A stretch of 64,000 bases of DNA from Bacillus wiedmannii. GTDB lineage: Bacteria; Bacillota; Bacilli; Bacillales; Bacillaceae_G. Under the pieces are notes generated by a model that saw only the letters and a list, made by a program, of their open reading frames with translations, ran no database searches and had not been told where the DNA came from. Below are positions 9,272-17,825 of this stretch, one piece after another (the first letter of the stretch is position 1; each line of letters opens with the position of its first letter). Location: positions 1 to 64,000 of the forward strand of contig NZ_LOBC01000072.1 in NCBI RefSeq assembly GCF_001583695.1. Direction: 5' to 3'. Position numbers and translations under genes: made by a program.

Positions 9272-10423
9272 ATGCAACTATTTCATAAAACAGTCAATCG
9301 ACGTGGAACTCATAGTACGAAGTGGGATACGTATAAAAACGAAGAACTTCTCCATGCTTGGATTGCTGATATGGATTTTGAAGTACCACAACCAATTCAG
9401 ACTGCTTTAAAGAAACGTATCGAGCATCCTATTTTCGGCTATACACTTCCTCCCGAAAATATTGGAGATATTATTTGTAACTGGACAAAAAAACAGTACA
9501 ACTGGGATATTCAAAAAGATTGGATTGTCTTTAGCGCGGGAATCGTTCCAGCTCTTAGTACGAGCATACAGGCCTTCACAAAGGAAAACGAATCCGTTCT
9601 CGTACAACCACCTATTTATCCCCCATTTTTCGAAATGGTCACAACAAACAACAGACAATTATGCGTGAGTCCTTTACAGAAACAAAATGATACATATGTG
9701 ATAGACTTCGATCATTTAGAAAAGCAATTTCAACAAGGCGTCAAACTCATGCTTCTTTGTAGTCCTCACAATCCAATCGGGCGTGTTTGGTCAAAAGAGG
9801 AACTCACACAACTTGGCACGTTATGTACAAAATATAATGTAATCGTTGTCGCGGATGAAATTCATGCCGATATTATTTATGGAGATCGTACTCATACACC
9901 ATTTGCTTCTTTATCTGAAGAATTAGCAGCGCGCACGATTATTTGTATGGCTCCGAGTAAAACATTTAATATCGCTGGATTACAGGCATCGATTATTATC
10001 ATTCCAAACGAAAAACTCCGTCAAACCTTTATATCTATCCAATATAGACAAGGTTTCCACGGATTAAATACATTTGCCTATACAGCGATGCAAAGTGCCT
10101 ATACAGAATGTAACGATTGGCTAAATGAAATTCGATTATATATAGAAGATAACGCTCAATTCGCTTGTAAATATATTAAAGATCACATACCTACTCTTTC
10201 TGTAACGAAACCAGAAGGTAGCTTTTTATTATGGATTGATTGCTCTCGCCTACAGCTTTCTCAAAACGAACGCACCACATTGCTTGAGGAAAAAGGGAAA
10301 ATCATCGTTGAACCTGGTGAGAAATACGGATTAGGCGGCGAAGAACATATTCGAATTAACATCGGCTGTCCAAGATCTGTTTTAGAAGAAATTTTAAACA
10401 GACTGCGCCATACGTTTTCATAA
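9272..10423 (+). CDS. patB: PatB/MalY-type cystathionine beta-lyase
   Basis: A 383-residue PLP enzyme of the MalY/PatB subgroup, which cleaves C-S bonds of cystathionine or cysteine. The PLP lysine is K230 in APSKTFNIAG; SPHNPIGRVW and VADEIHADIIY are subgroup hallmarks. The N-terminus HKTVNRRGTHSTKWD is also typical. SD AAGGGGG lies before the ATG. In B. subtilis patB neighbours kinB; here sodC and a small membrane protein gene occupy that place. Confidence 0.9.
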   Translation: MQLFHKTVNRRGTHSTKWDTYKNEELLHAWIADMDFEVPQPIQTALKKRIEHPIFGYTLPPENIGDIICNWTKKQYNWDIQKDWIVFSAGIVPALSTSIQAFTKENESVLVQPPIYPPFFEMVTTNNRQLCVSPLQKQNDTYVIDFDHLEKQFQQGVKLMLLCSPHNPIGRVWSKEELTQLGTLCTKYNVIVVADEIHADIIYGDRTHTPFASLSEELAARTIICMAPSKTFNIAGLQASIIIIPNEKLRQTFISIQYRQGFHGLNTFAYTAMQSAYTECNDWLNEIRLYIEDNAQFACKYIKDHIPTLSVTKPEGSFLLWIDCSRLQLSQNERTTLLEEKGKIIVEPGEKYGLGGEEHIRINIGCPRSVLEEILNRLRHTFS

Positions 10424-10424
10424 T

Positions 10425-10475
10425 AAGAAAGGAGGCTGCCCCCTAATCAATCGTGGGCAGCCTCCTTTCTTAATT
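10425..10475 (+). terminator. patB terminator
   Basis: A 17-bp perfect stem (AAGAAAGGAGGCTGCCC) around a 13-nt loop. The T run after it is short and interrupted. Confidence 0.8.
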
Positions 10476-10477
10476 CT

Positions 10478-10522
10478 TGTTGGCAAATCGATATATCCCA
10501 ATAACTGCTGATATATTTTCAA
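10478..10522 (-). repeat. dispersed ~20-nt-period repeat, copy 1
   Basis: On the minus strand two consecutive units start ATATATCAGCAG and ATATATCGATTT, 20 nt apart. They closely resemble the units at 54781-54885 and the single unit at 14225-14246. Lies between the patB and sodC terminators. Confidence 0.5.
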
Positions 10523-10532
10523 TTACGTTTCA

Positions 10533-10560
10533 CAAAAAAAGCTACCATGCACGGTAGCTT
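10533..10560 (-). terminator. sodC terminator
   Basis: GCTACC/GGTAGC stem (10541-10558) with seven T on the minus-strand 3' side. Confidence 0.85.
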
Positions 10561-11100
10561 TTACTTTTTCTTCATATCCGACGCTTTTTTTACAATGACA
10601 CCACAAGCAATTCGATCGCCGGATTTACCTGTCGGTTGTGTCATACCATCATCAGCATTTTCTGTAATAATAATAGACGCTCCATCTTTTCTATGAATCG
10701 TCGTTTTTCCTTCTTCCAGCGTTATATGTGGTGCATTGATTTCCGCTTTAATCTTTCCAGAACCGTCTGCAATTACGTTCGGTAAATCACCGTTTTCTGC
10801 ACCCTTCGGATTAAGAAGTCCATGCTTTTTATCATCAGGATTAAAATGATTACCAGATGATTCAAAACGTGGTGCTTTACACTCACCAATTTCGTGTACA
10901 TGCATGCCGTGCGGGCCAGGTGCGAACCCTTCCCCTTTAATCGTGATTTTCACTCCGCTTGTTTGCTGCACTACTTTCGCAGTCCCCACTTCATCACCTG
11001 AAGCATTATGTAATTTCACGTCAATTTCTTTCGGCTTTCCTTGGTCACAACCTGCCATCAGAAATAATAAACAACAACTGAAAAAAAGCCGTTTTTTCAT
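10561..11100 (-). CDS. sodC: Cu/Zn superoxide dismutase-like lipoprotein (ligand changes)
   Basis: A 179-residue exported lipoprotein: signal peptide with lipobox LMAGC (about residues 15-19), then a CuZn-SOD fold. Visible ligands are the two His in HVHE, the bridging His in GNHFNPDD, the His in KKHG and Asp in GDLP; the conserved Arg and Cys of RIACGVI remain. The copper-ligand His expected in the strand before the electrostatic loop is Thr (SIIITENADD), and the zinc His expected just before GDLP is missing. B. subtilis SodC (YojM) also lacks copper ligands. SD TGGAGGG defines the ATG at 11100; a longer upstream frame is not supported. Confidence 0.87.
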   Translation of the reverse strand: MKKRLFFSCCLLFLMAGCDQGKPKEIDVKLHNASGDEVGTAKVVQQTSGVKITIKGEGFAPGPHGMHVHEIGECKAPRFESSGNHFNPDDKKHGLLNPKGAENGDLPNVIADGSGKIKAEINAPHITLEEGKTTIHRKDGASIIITENADDGMTQPTGKSGDRIACGVIVKKASDMKKK

Positions 11101-11168
11101 TCTATTCCCTCCAAAATATATTCTGCCTTTAGATTGTCCGAGCATGGAGGGAAACATACAAAAATGAG

Positions 11169-11345
11169 TTACTGTTTCTTTTCCGCTAAAAGTTTTTCTT
11201 CAACTTTCTGTAACCGCTCCGCTTCTCGTTTGGATACACGAATGAACATACGCCACGTAGCAACGGCACCAATGATAAATAGAACGCAAACAATCCCTGG
11301 AATAATATATTCTGTTTTATCTTCCGGAAAATATAAAGGCATCAT
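11169..11345 (-). CDS. small single-pass membrane protein
   Basis: A 58-residue protein with one hydrophobic segment (about residues 13-31) and a basic coiled-coil-like tail rich in K, R and E. The start is the first of two ATG codons, with AAGGAG 12 bases upstream, a long spacing. It is not recognised. It lies divergently from kapB, in the place where kinB stands in B. subtilis, but it has no kinase features. Confidence 0.6.
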   Translation of the reverse strand: MMPLYFPEDKTEYIIPGIVCVLFIIGAVATWRMFIRVSKREAERLQKVEEKLLAEKKQ

Positions 11346-11514
11346 ATAAATAGAACACTCCTTATTAGAGGATTTATAAAACATCAGAATTTTCTGTTAT
11401 ATAATATAAAATTATAGTGGAACCTATCCATATTCTCAAGGGGGCATTCCGAAAGCGAATGATTTCTTTGACTCCTTCGCACACTTTCCTTACTATAAAC
11501 TTGAGGTGAAAAAT

Positions 11515-11898
11515 ATGAGAGAAACATTTGAAATTGGTGAAATCGTTACTGGTATTTATAAAACTGGCAAATACATCGGCGAAGTTACAAATAGCCGTCC
11601 TGGCAGTTACGTCGTAAAAGTGTTAGCTGTTTTAAAACATCCGGTGCAAGGTGACTTACATAACGTAAAACAAGCTGACGTACCATTTTTCCATGAAAGA
11701 CGTGCTTTAGCTTTCCGTGAACAGACGAACATTCCAGAGCAAATGGTGAAGAAATATGAAGGAGAAATTCCAGAGTATACAGAGTCACTCAAATTAGCAT
11801 TAGAAACTCAAATGAATTCATTTTCTGAAGATGATTCACCTTTTTCGGTTCGTAGTCTAGAAACATTAGAGCAGTTAAAAAAAGACTACAAACTTTAA
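11515..11898 (+). CDS. kapB: KapB, kinase-associated protein B
   Basis: A 127-residue protein matching KapB, which in B. subtilis is encoded with the sensor kinase KinB and is needed for KinB-dependent sporulation signalling. The N-terminal half is beta-rich (FEIGEIVTGIYKTGKYIGEV), the C-terminal part helical. SD GAGGTG supports the ATG at 11515. No signal peptide is seen, although the family is often called a lipoprotein. kinB is absent beside it in this window. Confidence 0.88.
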   Translation: MRETFEIGEIVTGIYKTGKYIGEVTNSRPGSYVVKVLAVLKHPVQGDLHNVKQADVPFFHERRALAFREQTNIPEQMVKKYEGEIPEYTESLKLALETQMNSFSEDDSPFSVRSLETLEQLKKDYKL

Positions 11899-11904
11899 AA
11901 AAAC

Positions 11905-11942
11905 AAAACGACCAAATTACATACTGTGCAATTTGGTCGTTA
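11905..11942 (-). terminator. kapD terminator
   Basis: A 12-bp stem (AACGACCAAATT) with an 11-nt loop; a T-rich run follows on the minus strand only. It lies between the convergent kapB and kapD. Confidence 0.85.
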
Positions 11943-12563
11943 CTGTGTACTCACTTTCTTTAACACTTTTGAAAAATCAACGAGTTCTCCCAATGTTGGA
12001 GGTGCTGGTTTCACTAAATACTCTTTATCTTTTTCTACTAATTTAAAAATATTATACGTCGTCATCGCATCATCTAGCGCACAATGATGCTTACCCGTCC
12101 CTGCTTTTCCATATGCCTCAATTGCTTTCCACAATCCTGTTTGATTTCTCTCCCCAAAAAACTTCTTATACTCAAGTGATAAATCACGACACTGTCCTAA
12201 GAACGGAAAGTCTACTCTTGCCATTTCACAATTATGCTTCAACACTTTCATATCCATATTTCCCCACGTAACAATGGTTGGTTTACATCTCCTTTCATAT
12301 TCTGCAAGTTTTTCAACAAGTTCTGGAAACGAAATTCCTTTATCTACGACTTCTTGTTTAATTCCTAAAAATTTCTTACATCGATCCGTTAAAGAAGGAA
12401 AAGTTTTCGGCCTAACATGAGCTGAATACGTGTCTTCTACCTTACAGCCAACAACCGAAACGAGTCCTACCTCAATGATTTCCGGGAAAAATCCTTTTGG
12501 TTTTTTTCTGTGCTGGGGCATCGTAAACTCAAAATCCAAAAATAAAAATTGTTGTTCATCCAT
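11940..12563 (-). CDS. kapD: KapD, DnaQ-like exonuclease / KinA-pathway inhibitor
   Basis: A 207-residue 3'-5' exonuclease-fold protein of the DEDDh type: FLDFEFT (about 8-14) supplies D and E, TWGNMDMKVL the third acid, and HHCALDDAMTT the final H and D. B. subtilis KapD inhibits the KinA route to sporulation. SD AAGGAAGGG precedes the ATG. Converges on kapB with a shared intergenic hairpin. Confidence 0.88.
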   Translation of the reverse strand: MDEQQFLFLDFEFTMPQHRKKPKGFFPEIIEVGLVSVVGCKVEDTYSAHVRPKTFPSLTDRCKKFLGIKQEVVDKGISFPELVEKLAEYERRCKPTIVTWGNMDMKVLKHNCEMARVDFPFLGQCRDLSLEYKKFFGERNQTGLWKAIEAYGKAGTGKHHCALDDAMTTYNIFKLVEKDKEYLVKPAPPTLGELVDFSKVLKKVSTQ

Positions 12564-12752
12564 ACGATCCCTTCCTTATCATCTTTGTCATTCCTTTCTA
12601 TTTGACACTCCTACACGAACAAGCTCGAATGCTAATTCCATTTTAAATATTCAGATTGGATGTATCTTATATATATGTCAAATGCCCACAAATATTTTTA
12701 AAAATAAGAAAAAATGAACGATGCAGAAAATATGACAAAATAAGCCCTTTCA

Positions 12753-12782
12753 TTTACATCCCCCTTTTTTCTACTTTATAAT
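12753..12782 (+). promoter_or_regulatory. sigma-A promoter of the ArsB/NhaD-type gene
   Basis: TTTACA (12753) and TATAAT (12777) are 18 bp apart, about 70 bp before the start codon. Confidence 0.6.
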
Positions 12783-12852
12783 GACGTTATGTGTGTTTCA
12801 TCTAGTTAATTTTTGACACACTAAGAAAAGTGAATGAAAGGAGATGAGAGTT

Positions 12853-14178
12853 TTGCACGAAACAACGCAAGAGCTCGCAAACTGGCAGTATTATTTTGCT
12901 ATCGCAGTCTTTTTAATTACATATGCCATTATTATTTCTGAAAAAATTAATCGCGCTGTCATCGCACTTCTTGGTGCAGCACTCATGGTAATTATGGGGG
13001 TCGTTGATTTACACAACGCCTTTACGAAACATATTGAATGGGGGACGATTACACTACTCATCGGTATGATGATTTTGGTGAACATTACGAGTAAATCGGG
13101 TGTCTTCCAATACGTTGCCATTAAAGCAGCAAAAGGAGCGCAAGGAAATCCAATTAAAATTTTAATTTCACTTTCCTTACTTACTGCGCTTGGTTCCGCA
13201 TTTTTAGATAACGTTACAACTGTACTTCTTGTTGTTCCAGTTACTTTATCTATTACGCGCATACTGCAAGTAAATCCTGTTCCTTATTTACTTTCTGAAA
13301 TTATTTTTTCAAACATTGGAGGAACAGCAACATTAATTGGTGATCCGCCAAATATTATGATTGGTTCTGCAAATAAGCATTTAGATTTCAATGCTTTCTT
13401 ATTCAACTTAGCACCTATCGTAATTATTATTATTGCTGTTACAGCGACAATACTTTACTTCATGTACCGTAAACAATTAATTGCTGATCCTGTACAAGTT
13501 AAAAAATTAATGAGTCTAGATGAAAAGCAATACATTAAAGATCCAGTATTAATGAAAAAATCTTTAACAGTACTTGGACTTACAATCGTAGGTTTCATGA
13601 CTCATTCTATCTTCCATGTTGATGCAGCTATCATTGCCTTAACTGGTGCTACTGTACTTATGCTAATCGGTGTGAAAGAACATGAAATTGAAGAAGTATT
13701 CGCAAGTGTAGAGTGGGTAACAATCTTCTTCTTCGCAGGACTATTCGTACTCGTTGGAGGACTTATCGATATCGGGCTTATCAAAACCTTAGCTCAAAAA
13801 GTAATTGGAATAACGGGCGGAGATATTTCTCAAGCATCTATCCTTATTTTATGGGTATCTGGTATCGCCTCGGCAACAATTGATAACATTCCATTCGTTG
13901 CAACAATGATTCCGCTTATTAACGATATGGCAGTTGGGCTAGGTTTATCACCTTCTGACGCACAAATCGACGTATTATGGTGGGCATTAGCATTAGGTGC
14001 TTGTCTAGGTGGGAACGGAACATTAATCGGAGCTTCTGCTAACGTAATCGTTGCAGGTATCGCAAGTCGTGAGGGCCATAAATTTAGCTACATGGAATTC
14101 CTTAAAGTCGGCTTCCCAATTATGATCGTTTCATTAATCATTTCTCATATTTATATTTATTTACGCTACCTTATGTAG
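12853..14178 (+). CDS. ArsB/NhaD-type ion transporter
   Basis: A 441-residue membrane protein with about 11-12 helices. Two related signatures show the inverted repeat of the ion transporter superfamily: NIGGTATLIGDPPNIMIGSA (about 153-172) and CLGGNGTLIGASANVIVAGIA near the C-terminus; FLDNVTTVLLVVP and TIDNIPFVATMIP also pair. The family includes arsenite, Na+ and citrate carriers; the substrate here is not determined. An ATG at 12844 overlaps the SD region, and the TTG at 12853 is better spaced from AAGGAG. It stands alone. Confidence 0.87.
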   Translation: MHETTQELANWQYYFAIAVFLITYAIIISEKINRAVIALLGAALMVIMGVVDLHNAFTKHIEWGTITLLIGMMILVNITSKSGVFQYVAIKAAKGAQGNPIKILISLSLLTALGSAFLDNVTTVLLVVPVTLSITRILQVNPVPYLLSEIIFSNIGGTATLIGDPPNIMIGSANKHLDFNAFLFNLAPIVIIIIAVTATILYFMYRKQLIADPVQVKKLMSLDEKQYIKDPVLMKKSLTVLGLTIVGFMTHSIFHVDAAIIALTGATVLMLIGVKEHEIEEVFASVEWVTIFFFAGLFVLVGGLIDIGLIKTLAQKVIGITGGDISQASILILWVSGIASATIDNIPFVATMIPLINDMAVGLGLSPSDAQIDVLWWALALGACLGGNGTLIGASANVIVAGIASREGHKFSYMEFLKVGFPIMIVSLIISHIYIYLRYLM

Positions 14179-14184
14179 TAGAAA

Positions 14185-14217
14185 AAGGGCTGTCCTATGT
14201 GGCAGCCCTCTTTTCTT
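14185..14217 (+). terminator. terminator of the ArsB/NhaD-type gene
   Basis: AGGGCTG/CAGCCCT stem with a 10-nt loop and a following T-rich run. Confidence 0.85.
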
Positions 14218-14220
14218 AGT

Positions 14221-14246
14221 CAACGAAATATCGATTTACCGATAAA
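14221..14246 (+). repeat. dispersed repeat, copy 2 (single unit)
   Basis: Contains AATATCGATTTACCGATAAA, nearly identical to AATATCGACTTACCGACAAA at 54865-54884. Confidence 0.45.
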
Positions 14247-14277
14247 AAGCTGTTCCAAAATATCTTCGAAACAGCTC
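14244..14277 (-). terminator. terminator of the four-helix membrane protein gene
   Basis: AGCTGTT/AACAGCT stem with five T on the minus strand. Confidence 0.75.
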
Positions 14278-14288
14278 CCCGCATATAT

Positions 14289-14756
14289 CTACTCGTTATA
14301 TCTTACCGGCTCATTCCGAATAATAAATAAGTGTATCGGTAAGAAAACCGAAAATGTGATTGTATGAATAATTGTAAATAATATAGAATTCGTTCCGTAC
14401 CTGTCTAAAATAGCGTAGATAAGATAAATAGATAGTACAATCGATACAGCTGTTGCTAATAAATATAGAATTGGTACGAAGTTAAAAATGAAACACGCGA
14501 CATATATGCCGAATACTTTCCATCCTGCTTCTTCTTTTAAGAAATCCGGTAATTTATCTTTCGCTAAATCCCCCCATATCTTACTATTTAAAAAAGGAAT
14601 AAACGCAAGAGCACCATCCGTTGCACCATCATTTTTCGCCATCGTATACAGTGCAAAAGCCGTTAATAAATACGCAATAATTGCCCAAATCAATACAACA
14701 AGAATAAACGCAAAACTAAGAGCAAAGAAACCTGCTAGTAAACCCTGATCTTCCAT
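14289..14756 (-). CDS. membrane protein of unknown function
   Basis: A 155-residue protein with about four hydrophobic segments (about 8-38, 84-100, 101-118, 124-145) and a central soluble stretch with a WGDLAKDKLPDFLKEE region. SD GAGAGG precedes the ATG. The mix of short helices resembles several uncharacterised Bacillus membrane proteins. It is divergent from alkD. No function can be assigned. Confidence 0.7.
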   Translation of the reverse strand: MEDQGLLAGFFALSFAFILVVLIWAIIAYLLTAFALYTMAKNDGATDGALAFIPFLNSKIWGDLAKDKLPDFLKEEAGWKVFGIYVACFIFNFVPILYLLATAVSIVLSIYLIYAILDRYGTNSILFTIIHTITFSVFLPIHLFIIRNEPVRYNE

Positions 14757-14873
14757 CTTATCCTCTCCTCTCTACTCTCAACATATTTCATTCCATTGCA
14801 AGTTATGTTTTAAAATTCAACCAAACTCTCTGTATAATAATAAGAGTAAGATAATTAGAGAGGAGAACAACTG

Positions 14874-15587
14874 ATGCATCCATTTGTAAAAGCACTACAA
14901 GAACATTTCATAGCTCACAAAAATCCGGAAAAAGCAGAACCGATGGCACGTTATATGAAAAATCACTTCCCGTTTCTCGGCATTCAAACTCCCGAGAGAA
15001 GACAGTTATTAAAAGACGTCATCCAAATACATACTCTCCCAGATCAAAAAGACTTCCAAATCATCGTGCGTGAACTTTGGGACTTACCAGAACGTGAATT
15101 TCAAGCGGCTGCACTCGATATTATGCAAAAATATAAAAAGCATATAAACGAAACTCATATCCCGTTTTTAGAAGAACTCATTGTAACAAAATCTTGGTGG
15201 GATTCTGTTGATAGCATCGTCCCTACATTTTTAGGGAATATCTTTTTAAAACATCCAGAATTAATTTCCGCCTATATTCCAAAATGGATTGCATCAGATA
15301 ACATATGGTTACAACGCGCCGCTATTTTATTCCAGCTAAAATATAAACAAAAGATGGATGAAGAACTTCTTTTCTGGATTATTGGACAACTACATTCTTC
15401 AAAAGAATTTTTCATTCAAAAAGCGATTGGCTGGGTCCTTCGCGAATATGCAAAAACAAAGCCCGATGTCGTTTGGGAATACGTACAAAATAACGAGCTT
15501 GCCTCGCTTAGTAAACGTGAAGCAATCAAGCACATTAAACAAAATTACGGAATAAATCACGAAAAAATAGGCGAGACTCTATCATAG
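14874..15587 (+). CDS. alkD: AlkD DNA glycosylase
   Basis: Removes positively charged alkylated bases (3-methyladenine, 7-methylguanine) from DNA. The 237-residue all-helical HEAT-like protein has W109 and D113 in the SWWDSVD segment, R148 (WLQRAAI) and W187 (GWVLR), which are the DNA-contact and catalytic positions described for B. cereus AlkD; length and numbering coincide. SD AGAGGAG precedes the ATG. The glyQS T-box promoter begins 18 bp after its stop, and no terminator is seen between. Confidence 0.95.
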   Translation: MHPFVKALQEHFIAHKNPEKAEPMARYMKNHFPFLGIQTPERRQLLKDVIQIHTLPDQKDFQIIVRELWDLPEREFQAAALDIMQKYKKHINETHIPFLEELIVTKSWWDSVDSIVPTFLGNIFLKHPELISAYIPKWIASDNIWLQRAAILFQLKYKQKMDEELLFWIIGQLHSSKEFFIQKAIGWVLREYAKTKPDVVWEYVQNNELASLSKREAIKHIKQNYGINHEKIGETLS

Positions 15588-15604
15588 ATAGACGCGTTCC
15601 TCTA

Positions 15605-15633
15605 TTGAGATTTAAAAAAGAACGTGTTAGAAT
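15605..15633 (+). promoter_or_regulatory. sigma-A promoter of the glyQS T-box transcript
   Basis: TTGAGA (15605) and TAGAAT (15628) are separated by 17 bp; predicted RNA start near 15640. Confidence 0.8.
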
Positions 15634-15639
15634 ATGTTC

Positions 15640-15847
15640 ATTATTATTAATATAAGTAGCGATGACGGACTTATAAGTACTTGCACAAAAAGCGATTCAG
15701 GGATAGTGAAAGCCTGAAGCCGCAAGGAAACGGCAGTCTCGAGCAATACGTGATAAAGTGGATGCACCTGTTGTGTATCAACTAGGGTGGAACCGCGGGC
15801 AAACGCTCGTCCCTAGGCAATTAAGCCTTGGGATGAGCGTTTTTTTA
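15640..15847 (+). ncRNA. glycine T-box leader
   Basis: A tRNA-sensing leader that reads through when uncharged tRNA-Gly binds. The T-box element AGGGTGGAACCGCGGGC is at 15784-15800, and its TGGA fits a tRNA acceptor end with discriminator U. In stem I the glycine specifier GGC (15732-15734) is followed by AGTCTCGAGC, which parallels the B. subtilis glyQS leader. The terminator stem spans 15801-15842, with T run to 15847; the alternative antiterminator uses the T-box element. Confidence 0.95.
15801..15847 (+). terminator. T-box-controlled terminator
   Basis: AAACGCTCGTCCCTAGGC pairs with GCCTTGGGATGAGCGTTT, then a run of T. Its left arm competes with the antiterminator. Confidence 0.92.
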
Positions 15848-15933
15848 TGTTTTTCAAAGCATATACCGCTCGTTTCACAAGTACCAGAGCACGTCATCGC
15901 CAATACGTTAACTTTCAAAAGGAGGATTTTATT

Positions 15934-17310
15934 ATGTATTCAATGGAACAAGTTGTAAACTTAGCGAAACATCGCGGTTTTGTTTTCCCTGGTTCTGAAA
16001 TTTACGGTGGTCTTGCAAACACTTGGGATTACGGTCCACTTGGAATCGAATTAAAAAATAACGTTAAAAAAGCTTGGTGGAAAAAATTCATTCAAGAATC
16101 TCCATACAACGTTGGTTTAGACGCAGCTATTTTAATGAACCCAAAAACTTGGATCGCTTCTGGTCACGTTGGTAACTTCAACGATCCAATGATCGACTGT
16201 AAAAAATGTAAAGCGCGTCACCGTGCTGACAAATTAATTGAAGATGCATTAGATGCAAAAGGCATCGAAATGGTTGTTGATGGTCTTACTTTCGACCAAA
16301 TGGCTGACCTAATGAAAGAACATGAAGTAAAATGTCCTGATTGTGGTAGTGAAGAGTTCACTGAAATCCGTCAGTTCAACTTAATGTTCAAAACATTCCA
16401 AGGTGTTACAGAGTCTAGCACGAACGAAATCTTCCTTCGTCCTGAAACAGCACAAGGTATTTTCGTAAACTTTAAAAACGTACAACGCTCTATGCGTAAA
16501 AAACTTCCATTTGGTATTGGCCAAATCGGTAAGAGCTTCCGTAACGAAATCACGCCTGGTAACTTCACATTCCGTACACGTGAATTCGAACAAATGGAAC
16601 TTGAATTCTTCTGTAAGCCTGGTGAAGATTTAGAATGGTTCGCATTCTGGCGTGAAACTTGTAAGAACTGGTTACTTTCACTTGGTATGACTGAAGAAAG
16701 CATGCGTCTTCGTGACCACGGAGAAGAGGAATTATCTCATTACAGTAACGCAACAACTGATATTGAATTTAGATTCCCATTCGGTTGGGGCGAACTATGG
16801 GGCGTAGCATCTCGTACAGACTTCGATTTAAAACGTCACATGGAACACTCTAATGAAGACTTTAACTATATCGATCCACAAACGAATGAGCGTTACGTAC
16901 CGTACTGCATCGAGCCATCTTTAGGTGCTGACCGCGTAACATTAGCATTCTTATGTGATGCATATGAAGAAGAGCAATTAGAAAATGATTCTCGTACAGT
17001 TCTTCGTTTCCACCCTGCTTTAGCACCATACAAAGCAGCTATCTTACCATTATCTAAAAAGCTATCTGAAGGTGCTACTGAAGTATTCGCAGAACTAGCT
17101 AAAGACTTCATGGTAGACTTTGACGAAACTGGTTCTATCGGTAAACGTTACCGTCGTCAAGACGAAATCGGTACACCATTCTGTATCACTTACGACTTCG
17201 ACTCAGTTGAAGACAAAGCTGTTACAGTACGTGACCGTGACACAATGGAACAAGTTCGTATGCCAATTAGCGAGCTAAAAGGCTTCTTAGAGAAGAAAAT
17301 CCAGTTCTAA
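15934..17310 (+). CDS. glyQS: glycyl-tRNA synthetase (single-chain)
   Basis: Charges tRNA-Gly. A 458-residue class II enzyme of the homodimeric, eukaryote/archaea-like type. Motif 2 lies near [20 protein letters not shown], motif 3 near [15 protein letters not shown], and an anticodon-binding domain occupies the last ~100 residues. A zinc-ribbon-like insertion has C89/C92 (CKKC) and C134/C137 (CPDC). SD AAAGGAGG fixes the ATG at 15934; an upstream in-frame start at 15847 lies in the terminator. Controlled by the preceding glycine T-box. Confidence 0.97.
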   Translation: MYSMEQVVNLAKHRGFVFPGSEIYGGLANTWDYGPLGIELKNNVKKAWWKKFIQESPYNVGLDAAILMNPKTWIASGHVGNFNDPMIDCKKCKARHRADKLIEDALDAKGIEMVVDGLTFDQMADLMKEHEVKCPDCGSEEFTEIRQFNLMFKTFQGVTESSTNEIFLRPETAQGIFVNFKNVQRSMRKKLPFGIGQIGKSFRNEITPGNFTFRTREFEQMELEFFCKPGEDLEWFAFWRETCKNWLLSLGMTEESMRLRDHGEEELSHYSNATTDIEFRFPFGWGELWGVASRTDFDLKRHMEHSNEDFNYIDPQTNERYVPYCIEPSLGADRVTLAFLCDAYEEEQLENDSRTVLRFHPALAPYKAAILPLSKKLSEGATEVFAELAKDFMVDFDETGSIGKRYRRQDEIGTPFCITYDFDSVEDKAVTVRDRDTMEQVRMPISELKGFLEKKIQF

Positions 17311-17314
17311 TTAT

Positions 17315-17348
17315 AAAAAAGAGGCGCTCTATTGAGCCGCCTCTTTTT
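17315..17348 (+). terminator. glyQS terminator
   Basis: AAAAAGAGGCG/CGCCTCTTTTT stem with T run; also T-rich on the other strand, so it can serve the convergent thioesterase gene. Confidence 0.9.
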
Positions 17349-17730
17349 ACTTTTCACGTTTTTCTTTAATTGCTACTGTACATCTTGATATACATAGTAA
17401 ATCATCATTCTCATCAATAATACGTACATCCCAAACCATCGTTGAATGTCCTCTATGTATCGGTGTCCCGATCGCTGTTACAATCCCATCTTTCTTTGAG
17501 CGAATGTGATTTGCATTAATTTCTAGACCGAAACAAATACATTTCTCTTGATCAATTAAATTGTACGAACCGACACTTGCTACTGTTTCTGCTAATGCAA
17601 GAGATGCACCGCCGTGTAAAAAACCAAACGGCTGATGCGTACGCTCATCAACAGGCATCGTAGCAACCACCTTATCTTCTGTCATCTCTAACAACTCAAT
17701 TCCAAGTGAATCCATTAAAGTTTTTCCCAT
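17347..17730 (-). CDS. hotdog-fold thioesterase (PaaI/YuxO type)
   Basis: A 127-residue acyl-CoA thioesterase of the hotdog superfamily. HQPFGFLHGGASLALAET (about 32-49) contains the Gly-Gly and acidic residue of the PaaI/MenI catalytic helix. SD GAAGGAGG precedes the ATG. Candidates include DHNA-CoA hydrolysis in menaquinone synthesis, as proposed for related proteins, but the substrate is not shown by sequence or neighbours. Confidence 0.85.
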   Translation of the reverse strand: MGKTLMDSLGIELLEMTEDKVVATMPVDERTHQPFGFLHGGASLALAETVASVGSYNLIDQEKCICFGLEINANHIRSKKDGIVTAIGTPIHRGHSTMVWDVRIIDENDDLLCISRCTVAIKEKREK

Positions 17731-17825
17731 ATCGTTTCCTCCTTCTCTTACTTTAATTGAATGTATAATTTTACCTATTTATTTTCAAACTACTTATAAC
17801 ACTTATATAAGGAGGTTTCACCTAA

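Noticed and set aside
11386-11400. CodY-box-like AATTTTCTG sequence
   Set aside because: Only 11 of 15 consensus positions match; expected by chance in AT-rich DNA.
15847-15933. N-terminal extension of glyQS
   Set aside because: The upstream start lies in the T-box terminator; the strong SD is at 15934.
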